DNA of 64,000 nt from Nevskia sp. (GCA_031291075.1 JARLJS010000151.1:1-64000); one strand, 5' to 3'; numbered from the stretch's first letter, positions 40,379-54,181 are shown. Notes: generated from the sequence alone by a model not told the origin. Translations and numbers: made by a program.

Positions 40379-41797
40379 TCAGCTTTTCTGGCCGAGGTAC
40401 TGGTCGACCGTGCGTTCGAAGTGGCGCACCCGGATCTCCTGGTAGTTGCCCAGGGTCAGGCCGCGCTTGGCGCTGGCCTCGATGCCCTCCTGCTGCAGGC
40501 GCAGGTTGTCGGTGTCCTGGTCGAGGATGACCCCGAACCCCTGGTCCATGCCGGCGGCCTCGGTGAAGGACTGGTCGTCGCGCAGCTCGATCGGCTCGGC
40601 CGGGGCGGGACGCTGGCCGTCGAGCGGGACCGGGCGCAGGAACAGCACCTCGTACAGGCATTTGCGGTGATCGAAGCGGTCCGGCCGGAAGCGGTAGACC
40701 ATCGGCAGGGAAATGCCGGGAAACAGGAAGGTATTCGGAAAGACGGTGTAGGAGAAGCAGTCCAGCAGCTCGGAATCCGAAACCTTGCTCAGGTCGGTGT
40801 TGGTGGCCTTTTCGAACATGCCGCGGAACATCTGGGCCATCACTTCGCGCGCCGTGGCGCCGCCGGAGAGCGTGCGCTGCACACTGCCCAGCGCGCCGCT
40901 GTCGCCGAGCGTGAACTGGTTGAGGATGTCCTGTTCGGTGTGCTTGCCGTATAGGTGCGGGCTCAGCACGCCGAGCGTGGAGATGAAGCGGTCGACGTGG
41001 TCGCCGTAGACGTCGTACTGCGAGTTGGCGTCGCCGTTGGAAACGGCCACCTGGGGATGCGTTTCGATGACGTGGTAGGCCTCCATGAAGGCCTCGATCA
41101 CCAGCTTCCAGTTGGCCGGCAGCCGTTTGGACACGTGCAGGTAGACGTAGCGGTCCTCCAGCTTCCAGGCTTGGATGTGGGCCAGGGCCTCGGGGCCCAG
41201 GTACTCGGCCAGCGAAGGCGCCGCCTGGTCCATGTTGATGAACACGAAGCCCGCCAGCCGCTCGACCCGCGCCTGCGGCAGGGTGAACTTCTTGGGATCG
41301 ACGTGCGGGAAGTCCCAGTGGCAGGTGGTCGACTTGTGCGAGCCGTCGACGTTCCAGCACCAGCCGTGGAAGCTGCAGCGGAACTCCTCGGCGTTGCCCA
41401 CGGTGCCGGAGGCGCGCAGCTTGGTGCCGCGATGCAGGCAGGCATTGTAGTGGGCGCGGATTTCGTTCTGCGCCACGCGGGTGATGATGAACGAATAGGG
41501 GCCGATGTCGTAGACGTAGTAGTCGCCGACCTCTGGAATGTGTTCCTCGCGGCAGGCGAATTGCCAAGTCTTCTTCCACAGCGTATCGAATTCCTTCCTG
41601 GCGTAGGCGGGATCGATGTAGCGGTCGGTGGGGATGTCCTGGTCGCCCATGAACTCGTAGGACTCAGAGCGGACCCAGGCCGGCGCCGGCACCTTGTCGC
41701 GGGCGATGATCTCCTGCGTGGTCGGAGCCCCCGGGCAGCGGGTCTCGCCTTTGGGCGGCGTGGTGTTTTTGCCTGCTTCGATCGTCTCGCCAGCCAT
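40379..41797 (-). CDS. Rieske-type ring-hydroxylating oxygenase, large subunit
   Basis: The 472-residue oxygenase has Rieske motifs ACLHRGTKL and CSFHGWCWN. The catalytic domain has NWKLVIEAFMEAYHVIETHPQ, where the E-x-Y-H-x-x-x-T-H pattern supplies the iron-binding histidines, and a later aspartate completes the triad. The length and alpha-type layout resemble aromatic-ring and carnitine-type oxygenases; no small beta subunit is encoded next to it. With the adjacent Rieske ferredoxin it forms the oxygen-activating part of the pathway. The substrate is unknown. It starts 36 bp after the amidohydrolase. Confidence 0.93.
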   Translation of the reverse strand: MAGETIEAGKNTTPPKGETRCPGAPTTQEIIARDKVPAPAWVRSESYEFMGDQDIPTDRYIDPAYARKEFDTLWKKTWQFACREEHIPEVGDYYVYDIGPYSFIITRVAQNEIRAHYNACLHRGTKLRASGTVGNAEEFRCSFHGWCWNVDGSHKSTTCHWDFPHVDPKKFTLPQARVERLAGFVFINMDQAAPSLAEYLGPEALAHIQAWKLEDRYVYLHVSKRLPANWKLVIEAFMEAYHVIETHPQVAVSNGDANSQYDVYGDHVDRFISTLGVLSPHLYGKHTEQDILNQFTLGDSGALGSVQRTLSGGATAREVMAQMFRGMFEKATNTDLSKVSDSELLDCFSYTVFPNTFLFPGISLPMVYRFRPDRFDHRKCLYEVLFLRPVPLDGQRPAPAEPIELRDDQSFTEAAGMDQGFGVILDQDTDNLRLQQEGIEASAKRGLTLGNYQEIRVRHFERTVDQYLGQKS

Positions 41798-41833
41798 GGG
41801 TGCTTCTCCGCAAGCTTCTTGAGGGTATGTTTG

Positions 41834-43111
41834 CTATGCCGCCGCGCGCCGGCTCACGGCGGCGCTGGTGTTCTTGTAGACCGCGCCGTGCTTCATGATG
41901 ACCGCCAGGCGGTCGGCGTTCTGGAGCACTGTCAGGTCCGTCAGCGGATCGCCGTCGACGAGGAGCAGGTCGGCGAGTTGGCCTTCCTTGATCTCGCCGA
42001 GCCGGTCGTCGCCCCGGCTCATCAGCCAGCCGCCGTTGCGCGTGGCGCATTGAAGTGCGCTCGCTGGCGTGTAGCCGTAGTACTTGACGAAGAATTCCAG
42101 GTCGCGGGCGTTGGTGCCGTTGCGGCTCCAGGCGAAGCCATAGTCGCCGCCGATGAGATGACGGATGCCGCGCTTGCGCAGCTCGGTATGGGTTTTCACC
42201 GAGGCTTCGAGCAGCGCCGGGATGCCCATGTAGCCGCCGACTTCGGCGCTCAGGCCGTTGGGCGCCGCCTCGTTGTTGACGATGGTGTGGAACAGGCTGA
42301 CGGTCGGCGCGACGAAGACCCGGTCCCTGGCCTGCTCGAACAGGTCCAGCGTCTCCTCGTCGGAGTATTCGCAGTGGAACAGCACGTCCACTCCGGCCCG
42401 CAGGCAGGCCTGGGTGCCGGCGATCGAGCGCGTATGCGCGTTGACCTTGCGTCCGTAGGCGTGGGCGGTCTCCACCGCCATGCGGATCTCCTCGAACGAC
42501 ATCGGCGTGGTGTGGGCTGGTGTGCTCGGGTAGAAGGGATCGCCGGAGACGTCGAGCTTGATGTTGTCGCAGCCCTCGCGGCAACACAGCCGCACGGCCT
42601 TGCGCATCTCCTCGGGGCCGTCGACGATGATCGACGGGCTTTGGCGCGGATTGTGCAGCCGGCTCTCGTCCCCCATGCCTCCGGTGACGGAGATTTCCGG
42701 CGAGCCGGCGCGGATGCGCGGGCCCGGCAGGCGGCCGGCATCGACCTCGTTGCGCACCGCCACGCCCAGCCGCATCTTGGCTTCCGAGGCACCCCAGGCG
42801 CTGGTGAAACCGTGGTCGAGCAGCACCTTGGCGACGCGCGCCGTCAGCAGGGTGTGCTCCTCGGGCGGCGGTGTGATGAGGTCTTCGGTGGCGGCCACCG
42901 TTTCGAAGGACAGGTGCGCATGGCCCTCGGTCATGCCCGGCATCAGGAACATGCCGCGCGCGTCGATGACCTCGCAGCCGCCCTGCGTGAGTTGTCCGGG
43001 GGATCTGGACACCGCGGCGATGCGATTGCCTTCGACCAGCACGTCGCCGGGGAATGCGGGAGCGCCAGTGGCGTCCCACACCCTGGCGCCCGCAAAGATT
43101 GTTCTCGCCAT
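41834..43111 (-). CDS. Amidohydrolase-family metal-dependent hydrolase
   Basis: The 425-residue protein starts at ATG 43111 (MARTIFAGARVWDATGAPAF) with GAGGTG upstream. The metal-site pattern is MPGMTEGHAHLSFE (H-x-H), a lysine in NIKLDVSGD, VNAHTRSI, FHCEYSDEE and a later aspartate in GGDYGFAW. The end LGEIKEGQLADLLLVDGDPLTDLTVLQ is typical of imidazolonepropionase-like and prolidase-like amidohydrolases. It may hydrolyse an amide, lactam or lactone in the pathway. It heads the operon amidohydrolase, oxygenase, ferredoxin, two ACADs. Confidence 0.9.
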   Translation of the reverse strand: MARTIFAGARVWDATGAPAFPGDVLVEGNRIAAVSRSPGQLTQGGCEVIDARGMFLMPGMTEGHAHLSFETVAATEDLITPPPEEHTLLTARVAKVLLDHGFTSAWGASEAKMRLGVAVRNEVDAGRLPGPRIRAGSPEISVTGGMGDESRLHNPRQSPSIIVDGPEEMRKAVRLCCREGCDNIKLDVSGDPFYPSTPAHTTPMSFEEIRMAVETAHAYGRKVNAHTRSIAGTQACLRAGVDVLFHCEYSDEETLDLFEQARDRVFVAPTVSLFHTIVNNEAAPNGLSAEVGGYMGIPALLEASVKTHTELRKRGIRHLIGGDYGFAWSRNGTNARDLEFFVKYYGYTPASALQCATRNGGWLMSRGDDRLGEIKEGQLADLLLVDGDPLTDLTVLQNADRLAVIMKHGAVYKNTSAAVSRRAAA

Positions 43112-43278
43112 CGGACCGCACCTCACCGCGCTACGCAAAGCCATTGCAACGATTAGGAATTATGCCGTTGGTACGGGGGGGCAGAATGACCGGGCACGCA
43201 AGGCGTTTTGTCTGCCCCGGCCAGTCGCCGGGCGCGCGCGGCGCCGGGTTCCCGGCGGCGGCCCGGGATTGCTGCGGG

Positions 43279-44865
43279 TCAAGCCGGTTCGGCTTCGAGG
43301 TGCCGGCCCGGCTTGGCCAGCAGCGGGACCAGGATCAGCAAGGTGAGCACGCCCCAGGACAGCAAGCGGTACATGTCGCTGTAGGCCATCACGGCGGCCT
43401 GCTGGCCCGCCATCTGCGCCAGCCGGCCGATCGCGGCACCCGAGGCGCTGTTGCCGAGTGCCGGGGTGAAGGCTCGGGTCAGGCTGGACAAGGCCTCGCG
43501 CACCGGTTCACGCGACAGGCGGGTGGACTCGGCCAGGCCCTGCCAGTGGGCCCAGGTGTTGTGGTTCATCAGCGTGCTCACCAGGGCCAGGCCGATGGCC
43601 CCGCCGAGGTTGCGCGTGACGTTGTACAGGGCGCTGGCGTTTTTCACCTCGCGCATGCCCAGTGTGCCCATGGCCAGATCGGTCAGCGGAATCATGCAGA
43701 ACAGGTTGCCGAAGCCGCGCAGCACCTGCAGCAGTGCGAACTCCCAGAAACCCCAGTCGGCGGTCAGGCGGACGTTGATCAAGCCCCCGATGGACAACAG
43801 CACGATGCCCACGCTCACCAGGGCGCGCGGCTCCATCACCCGCGACAGCCGTCCGGCCAGAGGTGCGGCGACGAACATCGACCCGCCCTGGACCATCATG
43901 ATCTCGCCGATCTGCACCGGGTTATAGCCACGGACCTGGCCGAGGAACAAGGGCGTGATGTAGATCAGCGTGTACATGCTCACGCCCAGGACCGCGGCGA
44001 ACAGGCAGCCGATCGCGAAATTGCGATTGCGCATGGTGCGCAGCTCGACGATGGGGTGCTCGGTGGTCAGTGTCCGCCAGAAGAACAGGGCGCCGGCGAC
44101 GGCGGCAACGGCGGTGGTCAGGGCCACCGTGTCGTCAGACAGCCAGTCCTTGCGCGGGCCCGTGTCCAGGGTGTACTCCATGCCGCCCAGGAACAGGGCC
44201 ATCAACAGCACGCCCGGGAAGTCCGTCAGCTTGAGCATCTGCGGCTGCGGCTTGTCGATGTCGATGTGCCGCCACACGGTGGAGGCGCACAGGATGCCCG
44301 GTGCCAGGTTGAGCAGGAACAGCCAGTGCCAGGAGGAAAACTCGGTGATGAAGCCGCCGAGAGTCGGGCCCAGGGTCGAGCCCAGCGTGGTGGTCATGCC
44401 CAGCAGCACGCGCGGCAGGATGCGTCGCTGCTGCTCCGGGAACAGGATGAACAGGGTGGCGAAGGTGGTCGGGATCATGCCGGCGCCGAGCAGGCCCTGC
44501 AGCAGGCGGAACACCACCATCGAGCCCAGACTCCAGGAAGCGGCGCAGCCGAGGCTGGCGAGCACGAAGCCGAGCGAGCAGGCGACGAAGTACACCCGCG
44601 TCGACAGCATGCGCGACAGGTAGCCGGACAAGGGCACGCCGATCACTTCCGCGATCAGGTACGAGGTCTGCACCCACTGGATCTCGTCGGGGCTGGCCGA
44701 CAGCCCGGCCTGGATTTCGTTGATCGAGCTGGCGACGATCTGCACGTCGAGCACGGCCATGAAGTTGCCGATGACCATCGCCATGTAACCGGCCCACTCC
44801 CGGCGACGGCGTTGTCGCTCCTGCGCCGGCATGGCCGCATGAGGCGCTGGCAGAAGCTGGTTCAT
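43279..44865 (-). CDS. DHA2-family (EmrB/QacA-like) MFS transporter
   Basis: The 528-residue protein has about 14 membrane helices. Motif C-like and DHA2 features are visible: GNFMAVLDVQIVASSINEIQ at helix 1, WVQTSYLIAEVIGVPLSGYLSRMLSTR (motif A type), and GSTLGPTLGGFITEFSSWHWLFLLNL. It is probably a proton-driven exporter of hydrophobic compounds or pathway intermediates. ATG 44865 faces the divergent VOC gene across a 214-bp gap with a strong dyad, so it is likely co-regulated with it. Confidence 0.93.
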   Translation of the reverse strand: MNQLLPAPHAAMPAQERQRRRREWAGYMAMVIGNFMAVLDVQIVASSINEIQAGLSASPDEIQWVQTSYLIAEVIGVPLSGYLSRMLSTRVYFVACSLGFVLASLGCAASWSLGSMVVFRLLQGLLGAGMIPTTFATLFILFPEQQRRILPRVLLGMTTTLGSTLGPTLGGFITEFSSWHWLFLLNLAPGILCASTVWRHIDIDKPQPQMLKLTDFPGVLLMALFLGGMEYTLDTGPRKDWLSDDTVALTTAVAAVAGALFFWRTLTTEHPIVELRTMRNRNFAIGCLFAAVLGVSMYTLIYITPLFLGQVRGYNPVQIGEIMMVQGGSMFVAAPLAGRLSRVMEPRALVSVGIVLLSIGGLINVRLTADWGFWEFALLQVLRGFGNLFCMIPLTDLAMGTLGMREVKNASALYNVTRNLGGAIGLALVSTLMNHNTWAHWQGLAESTRLSREPVREALSSLTRAFTPALGNSASGAAIGRLAQMAGQQAAVMAYSDMYRLLSWGVLTLLILVPLLAKPGRHLEAEPA

Positions 44866-44898
44866 CAGGTGCTTGGGTGCTGCCGGGTTTATTGTTGT

Positions 44899-44918
44899 AA
44901 TGAACAGTGTTGTTCATT
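44899..44918. promoter_or_regulatory. Operator-like dyad between exporter and VOC gene
   Basis: AATGAACAGTGTTGTTCATT has perfect 8-bp arms (AATGAACA/TGTTCATT) around four bases. It sits 34 bp before the exporter start in the divergent gap, a typical site for a TetR- or MarR-type regulator. Confidence 0.55.
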
Positions 44919-45079
44919 CTCGGTTGCGCCGGACGCGAAAGTCAATCGTCGGCCTCGCCCGGATGACCGGACACGCAGCTCCATTTGCCTGTTTCCGCCA
45001 CAGGCTCCATGCAGCGGGCCGTCCCTGGCTAGACTCAGGCGTTGACCATGGCCGGAACGTGTCCGCGAGGGAGGCAAAG

Positions 45080-45547
45080 ATGATCAGAGGCATCCACCAC
45101 GTGGCGGTCCACGTTCACGACCTGGAGCGGATGATGCGGTTCTACCGCGAGGCATTCGGATTCGAGGTGGTGGGTGAGCCGTTCGGCTGGCAGGAGAGTG
45201 AGTTCATCGACAGGATCGTGGATGTCCCCGGCTCGGCGGCCCGCGGCGCAATGCTGCGTGCCGGCACCTGCTACCTGGAGCTATTCCAGTACAGCGTGCC
45301 GGCTCCCACGGTGACGCGGGCGCTGCGCCCATACGACAAGGGCTACACCCACTTCTGCCTCGACGTGACCGATATCGAGCACGAGTTCGAGCGCCTCAAG
45401 GGCCTGGGCATGAGCTTCAGCCAGCCGGGGCCGATCGACGTCGGCCATGTGAAGTCCATCTACGGCCGCGATCCGGAAGGCAACCTGGTCGAGCTGCAGC
45501 AGACGGCGCCGCACTGTGATTTCCGTCTCGACCTGCTGCGGCAGTGA
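45080..45547 (+). CDS. VOC-superfamily enzyme (glyoxalase / epimerase-like)
   Basis: The 155-residue protein has two beta-alpha-beta-beta-beta modules. Metal ligands fit the vicinal oxygen chelate pattern: His in GIHHVAVHVHD, Glu in CYLELFQY, His in GYTHFCLDV and Glu in GNLVELQQ. ATG 45080 has GGGAGG 5 bases upstream; an earlier in-frame start would cover the promoter region. It is followed 42 bp later by the large oxidoreductase gene. Could be an epimerase, lyase or extradiol-type enzyme. Confidence 0.88.
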   Translation: MIRGIHHVAVHVHDLERMMRFYREAFGFEVVGEPFGWQESEFIDRIVDVPGSAARGAMLRAGTCYLELFQYSVPAPTVTRALRPYDKGYTHFCLDVTDIEHEFERLKGLGMSFSQPGPIDVGHVKSIYGRDPEGNLVELQQTAPHCDFRLDLLRQ

Positions 45548-45589
45548 AGTGCGCTTCGCCGGCAGCGGAAGGGCGGGGAGCGCGCGCTG

Positions 45590-50127
<4,538 letters not shown>

Positions 50128-50142
50128 GGACGGTAACCGGCG

Positions 50143-50478
50143 CTATTTCACCACGGCCGGGGCGAGAGCTTCGTAGACGGCGGCGTAAACGGAATCCTTT
50201 GCGAGGGCATCCGAGATGACCAGATGCTCGCCGCCGGCACGGCGCGAAAGCTCCTGCAGCACGCCGTCGATATCGTCGGTCTCGACCTCGTAGATCGCCA
50301 GGTACGGCCAGGTGTGGCGCTCCCCCAGGCCGCGCGCGAGGCGGAAACGCTGCGCGGATTTGACTCCGGGCAAGGCCAGCATCTGCCGCATGTGGGCGTC
50401 CTCGTACCAGCGATGGTATTCGTCCTCGCGTCCAGCCACCGGCTGGCTGAGCACCATGAGCTTGTAGCAGGATGCCAT
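50143..50478 (-). CDS. EthD-like / dimeric alpha-beta barrel small protein
   Basis: The 111-residue protein begins with YKLMVLSQPVAGREDEYHRWY followed by ALPGVKSAQRFRLA and YLAIYEVETDD, the pattern of EthD/NIPSNAP-type ferredoxin-like folds. It may be an accessory or small dehydratase or monooxygenase. Last gene of the leftward operon from 53981; converges with the nitronate monooxygenase-like gene across 15 bp. Confidence 0.75.
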   Translation of the reverse strand: MASCYKLMVLSQPVAGREDEYHRWYEDAHMRQMLALPGVKSAQRFRLARGLGERHTWPYLAIYEVETDDIDGVLQELSRRAGGEHLVISDALAKDSVYAAVYEALAPAVVK

Positions 50479-50509
50479 CGGGTCCCCGGGTGACGTTCCG
50501 TGGCCAGCC

Positions 50510-51319
50510 TTAAGGCTTGAACACGGGTTTGCGCTTGTCCAGCAGGGCCTGCACGGCCTCGCGGTGATCGGCCGAACGCACGCTCAGGGATTCGTAAGCC
50601 AGGCCCGCGTCCATCAGCGCATGCGAGACGCGCTTCAGTTCGAGGTTGGTAAGCAGCTTGGTCCAGCGGATCGCGCGCGTGGCGCCGCCCAGCAGCCGCT
50701 CGCAGAATGCGTTGACTGCCGCATCCAGCTCGGCCACCGGCACGCAGTGGTTCACCAGTCCGATCTCCTCGGCTTTCTTCGCGCTCAGCAGCTCGCCAGT
50801 CATCAGGTATTCCTTGGCGCGCCCCAGGCCCACGCGCTGGGCCCAGATCGCGGCGCCGCCGTCGCCGGCGACCAGGCCTATGGCGACATGGGGATCGCCG
50901 ATCTTTGCGCTATCCGCGGCGAAGATCACGTCGCAAAACAGCGCGAGTGTCGCGCCCAGGCCAACGGCGTGACCATTGAGGCGGCAGATCAGGGGTTTGT
51001 CGAGGTCGAGCATGGCGAACACGATGCGCTTGGCCAGCCGGACTTCCTCGTCGAACAGCTCGGGGTGCGCCGCGTTGTGAGCCATGTGCTGGGCGTCGCC
51101 GCCGGCCGAGAAGGCGCGGCCGGCGCCGGTTAGAAGGACCACGTCCGAGTGCTGGTCGGCCACGGCGAAGGCAAACACCGCGGCGAGCTCTTCGTGCATC
51201 GCCAGGTTGACCGAGTTGAGGGCTTCCGGCCGGTTGAGCGTGATCGTCAGCAGGCGCCCGGAGCGCTGCAGAACGATGGTCTGGTAGGTCGGAACCGGCT
51301 GATCCTGCGGCTGCGTCAT
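50510..51319 (-). CDS. Enoyl-CoA hydratase/isomerase family protein
   Basis: The 269-residue crotonase starts at ATG 51319. ITLNRPEALNSVNLAMHEEL and GRAFSAGGDAQHMAHN (CoA-binding/oxyanion hole) are typical; a second oxyanion glycine lies in NGHAVGLGATLALFCD. The usual second catalytic glutamate position, in a P-E motif, reads D-P-H-V-A-I-G-L-V-A-G-D-G-G, a variant widespread among hydratases or isomerases of unusual specificity. ATG is 4 bp after the cupin stop codon. Confidence 0.9.
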   Translation of the reverse strand: MTQPQDQPVPTYQTIVLQRSGRLLTITLNRPEALNSVNLAMHEELAAVFAFAVADQHSDVVLLTGAGRAFSAGGDAQHMAHNAAHPELFDEEVRLAKRIVFAMLDLDKPLICRLNGHAVGLGATLALFCDVIFAADSAKIGDPHVAIGLVAGDGGAAIWAQRVGLGRAKEYLMTGELLSAKKAEEIGLVNHCVPVAELDAAVNAFCERLLGGATRAIRWTKLLTNLELKRVSHALMDAGLAYESLSVRSADHREAVQALLDKRKPVFKP

Positions 51320-51323
51320 CGGG

Positions 51324-51872
51324 TCAGGTCCTTTTGCGCTGCGAGGGTGGGGTCGTCTCCGTCCGCCACGCATCGGCGCGCTCGCGGAACGTGGTGAGGA
51401 CGCGATCCCAGCGGCCGGCGTCGCGGTCGGAGAGGGCGATGTTGAAGCGCGTGGCATTGCGGAACTCCAGCACCTCGACGCCGTCCGGACCCGCTTCGTA
51501 AGCGTAGACGCGGCCGGCGGGGACAAACAGGCCGTCGCCTTTCTGCAGCACCCGTGAGCCGATGCGCAGCTCGCCGTCCAGCACATAATAAAGACAGTCG
51601 CTGTCGTGGCTATGAGGGGCCAGCACGTAGTGGCTCTTGAACCAGACGTACACCAGGCTCAGTCCCGTTTCACCGGGTTCGCTGAACAGGACCAGGTTCT
51701 TTTCACCGATCCCGGGTTTGACTCCCGCTTCGGCCAACCTGGCCATCACCGCTTGCAGCGCCTCGCCAGGCCTTTCGGTCGACATCGTTTCCGGACCTAG
51801 CGCCCTGGCATCCTTGGCGTAGAACACCTCGGTGCGCTTGCGCGGTGGGGTCGGGGCGCCGGCGGTGCTCAT
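51324..51872 (-). CDS. Cupin-domain protein
   Basis: The 182-residue protein has one cupin barrel: HYVLAPHSHDSDCLYYVLDGELRIGSRVL with His-x-His and acidic residues for metal binding, then KGDGLFVPAGRVYAYEAG. The function in the pathway is unknown (isomerase, dioxygenase-like or regulatory). It sits 12 bp after the flavoprotein gene. Confidence 0.8.
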   Translation of the reverse strand: MSTAGAPTPPRKRTEVFYAKDARALGPETMSTERPGEALQAVMARLAEAGVKPGIGEKNLVLFSEPGETGLSLVYVWFKSHYVLAPHSHDSDCLYYVLDGELRIGSRVLQKGDGLFVPAGRVYAYEAGPDGVEVLEFRNATRFNIALSDRDAGRWDRVLTTFRERADAWRTETTPPSQRKRT

Positions 51873-51884
51873 GGCCAGCTCGGG

Positions 51885-53615
51885 TCAGGCCGCCGCCCGG
51901 ACCTCGGACGGCTGGCCTTGCCCGCGGGCCTGGGCCGCGATGTGCAGGGCGGCGACGTAACCGAAGGTCATGGCCGGACCGAGGGTCCCGCCGGCGCCCG
52001 GATAGCAGTTGCCGAACGGGCTGCCCGCGTTGTTGCCGGCCGCGTACAGCTTGGGGATGGGGTTGCCGGCGGTGTCCAGAACGCGCGCCTGTGCATCGGC
52101 TTTGAGGCCGCCTTTGGTGCCCAGGTCGCCGCAGTTGATTGCCACCGCGTAGTAGGGCGGAGTTGCGATCGTGCCGAGGCAGGGATTGGGCTTGACGTTG
52201 GCGTCGCCGAACATCTGGTCGTAGCTGTTGCCGCCGCGGCCGAACTCCGGATCGACCCCGCTGGCGGCATAGGCGTTCATGTTCGCGATCGTCTTGCGCA
52301 AGGCGTCGACCGGAACGTGGATCTTGGCGGCCAGCGCATCGATGGAAGTGGCGCGGAAAATATAGTGATCCCACCAGTCGACCGGGATGCTGCGGTCCGG
52401 CATGAGCACCGTCGGCATGATGCCGCCGGCGGTGAACTTGGTGCGGAAGCTGGCATCGAACACCAGCCAGCAAGGCGTATTGGCGCCGGTCTTGAGCTGA
52501 TCGGCGACCATCGCCTTGCCGAACTCGTCGTAGCTGCAGGCTTCGTCGACGAAGCGCACGCCGTTGCGGTTGACGCATACGCTGTGGGGCCGGCCGACGT
52601 CGAAAGCGGCTTGGTGGATGTCCTCGAAGTTCGAGGCCTGGCGCATCGGGATGTGCATGGTGGGAATCCACCACCCCTCTTCGGTATGGGCGGTGGCGGC
52701 GCCGACTTTGAGGCCGGCGAGGAGGGCCTCGCCGCGGTTGGCATCCTCCGGCGTGCTGCTGTGCCGCGCCAGGCCCGGTACCGGGAAGAAGCGCTCGCGC
52801 AGTTCCTGGTTCCATTCGAAGCCGCCGGCGCACAGCACCACGCCGTGCCGTGCGTGGATGGTATAGCGGCGGCCGAAATGGCTGACCAGCACGCCGCTCA
52901 CCTTGCCGTCGCCCAGCACCAGTTCCTCGAGCCGGGTCTCCTGCCGGACTTCGACGCGGCGGTCGAACAGTTTCTTGTAGATCCAGCCCATCAACGCCGC
53001 GCCCTGCGTGAAACGACGATCGCGGCGGGTGAGGCGACGCGTGTCAAAGTCGGTCCAGTAGCGCCACAACATCCTGAGGAAGGTGACGACCCAGCCCTTG
53101 GCGCGGGTCGAGATGGCAAAGAACTGCATCACGTCCATCGAATAGCGATTGAGCAGCTTGAAGCGTGCGTACTGCTCGCGCATCAGCGTGAAGTGTTCGC
53201 CAAGGGTCCGACCGTCGCAGGTGTCGCAGATCAGCGAACGGTCGGCGCGGGCGGCGGGGGCGGCGGTGTAGTAATCGGGCCAGGCGGCCGGCGCGATGGG
53301 AATCCCGGCTTCCTTGAGGAAACGCGCCATCTGTGGCGCCTGGCCGAGATAGGCGTCCAGCCGCTCCCGGTCGACGGGGACCTTGATCAGGCTGTCCAGA
53401 TACTCCAGCGCCTTGGCGCGGCTGTCGTCGTTCGGCGTGAGCTGATGGTTGGGCACCCACAGCACCCCGCCCGAGGTGGCGGAGGTGCCGCCGTACTTGT
53501 GCGCCTTCTCGACGATGAGCACGGAAAGTCCGGACTCCGCCGCGCGCAGCGCCGCCGTGGCCCCGGCCGCGCCGGAACCGACCACGACCACATCATAGGT
53601 CTCGGAAGTGCCCAT
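51885..53615 (-). CDS. FAD-dependent 3-ketosteroid dehydrogenase-like flavoprotein
   Basis: The 576-residue protein belongs to the succinate dehydrogenase/fumarate reductase and KstD flavoprotein group. It has TYDVVVVGSGAAGATAALRA (dinucleotide-binding), GGTSATSGGVLWVPN, RRYTIHARHGVVLCAGGFEWN, and the C-terminal PYYAVAINCGDLGTKGGLKAD with GNNAGSPFGNCYPGAGGTLGPAMTFGYVAA. The Y-Y-A-V and G-D-L-G-T-K-G-G-L patterns and the tyrosine in YDQMFG are typical of 3-ketosteroid Delta1- and Delta4-dehydrogenases, so dehydrogenation of a cyclic ketone is likely. A steroid substrate is inference. Confidence 0.9.
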   Translation of the reverse strand: MGTSETYDVVVVGSGAAGATAALRAAESGLSVLIVEKAHKYGGTSATSGGVLWVPNHQLTPNDDSRAKALEYLDSLIKVPVDRERLDAYLGQAPQMARFLKEAGIPIAPAAWPDYYTAAPAARADRSLICDTCDGRTLGEHFTLMREQYARFKLLNRYSMDVMQFFAISTRAKGWVVTFLRMLWRYWTDFDTRRLTRRDRRFTQGAALMGWIYKKLFDRRVEVRQETRLEELVLGDGKVSGVLVSHFGRRYTIHARHGVVLCAGGFEWNQELRERFFPVPGLARHSSTPEDANRGEALLAGLKVGAATAHTEEGWWIPTMHIPMRQASNFEDIHQAAFDVGRPHSVCVNRNGVRFVDEACSYDEFGKAMVADQLKTGANTPCWLVFDASFRTKFTAGGIMPTVLMPDRSIPVDWWDHYIFRATSIDALAAKIHVPVDALRKTIANMNAYAASGVDPEFGRGGNSYDQMFGDANVKPNPCLGTIATPPYYAVAINCGDLGTKGGLKADAQARVLDTAGNPIPKLYAAGNNAGSPFGNCYPGAGGTLGPAMTFGYVAALHIAAQARGQGQPSEVRAAA

Positions 53616-53654
53616 TACGTTCTCCTCGCCAAGACAGCGGTGTGCCGGCCGGCT

Positions 53655-53981
53655 CTATTCACTCGGGGCGACGGCCACCCTGACCCCATCCAATTCGGCT
53701 CTGAGCGTGATCTGGCAGCACAGGCGGCTGTTGCCGCGATGGGCGTCGGAGACCATGTCGAGCGTCGAGCTTTCGACCTCGTCGGCCGCGCCCACCCGTT
53801 CCAGCCACTCCGGCTCCACGTAGACATGGCAGGTCGCACAGGAGCAGCAGCCGCCACAGTCGCCGAGAATGCCTGCCACCATATTGTCCCGCGCGATCGT
53901 CATCAGCGACTGCCCGGGTTCGGCCTCGATGGTCTTCTCGATCCCATCCAGTTGTATGTACGTCACTTTAAGAGCTGCCAC
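53655..53981 (-). CDS. Adrenodoxin-type [2Fe-2S] ferredoxin
   Basis: The 108-residue product starts at GTG 53981 (VAALKVTYIQLDGIEKTIEA) with AGGAG upstream; a longer open frame crosses the promoter and is not used. Cluster ligands are GDCGGCCSCATCHVYVEPEW and LCCQI, the vertebrate/bacterial P450-type plant-like motif C-x5-C-x2-C...C. It probably donates electrons to the P450 at 55098 (or 21863). It heads the operon with the flavoprotein 39 bp downstream. Confidence 0.9.
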   Translation of the reverse strand: MAALKVTYIQLDGIEKTIEAEPGQSLMTIARDNMVAGILGDCGGCCSCATCHVYVEPEWLERVGAADEVESSTLDMVSDAHRGNSRLCCQITLRAELDGVRVAVAPSE

Positions 53982-54038
53982 AGCACTCGGTCTCCTGCGG
54001 TCGGATGCGCCTGGCGATCCGGGTCGATGATCGAAACT

Positions 54039-54055
54039 AATCAACAGCGTTGATT
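54039..54055. promoter_or_regulatory. Operator-like dyad upstream of the ferredoxin operon
   Basis: AATCAACAGCGTTGATT has perfect 7-bp arms around three bases. It stands 58 bp before the ferredoxin start in the gap after the SDR gene. Confidence 0.5.
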
Positions 54056-54181
54056 GTGGCGTCGAACCGCCGCGGGCGCAACCCGGTTGGCGCCGGGCCG
54101 TCCCCTGCGCCCGCCTGCGCGGCGGCATTGGCGCGATGGCCGGCGGGCGTGCCTGAACCTGGTGCAAGCCTGAACAGGCGC

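Noticed and set aside
40955-43156. A 733-codon plus-strand open frame over the oxygenase and amidohydrolase genes
   Set aside because: Shadow frame; the true genes on the minus strand have intact metal-site motifs.
51918-54053. A 711-codon plus-strand open frame over the flavoprotein and ferredoxin genes
   Set aside because: Shadow frame with no domain pattern.
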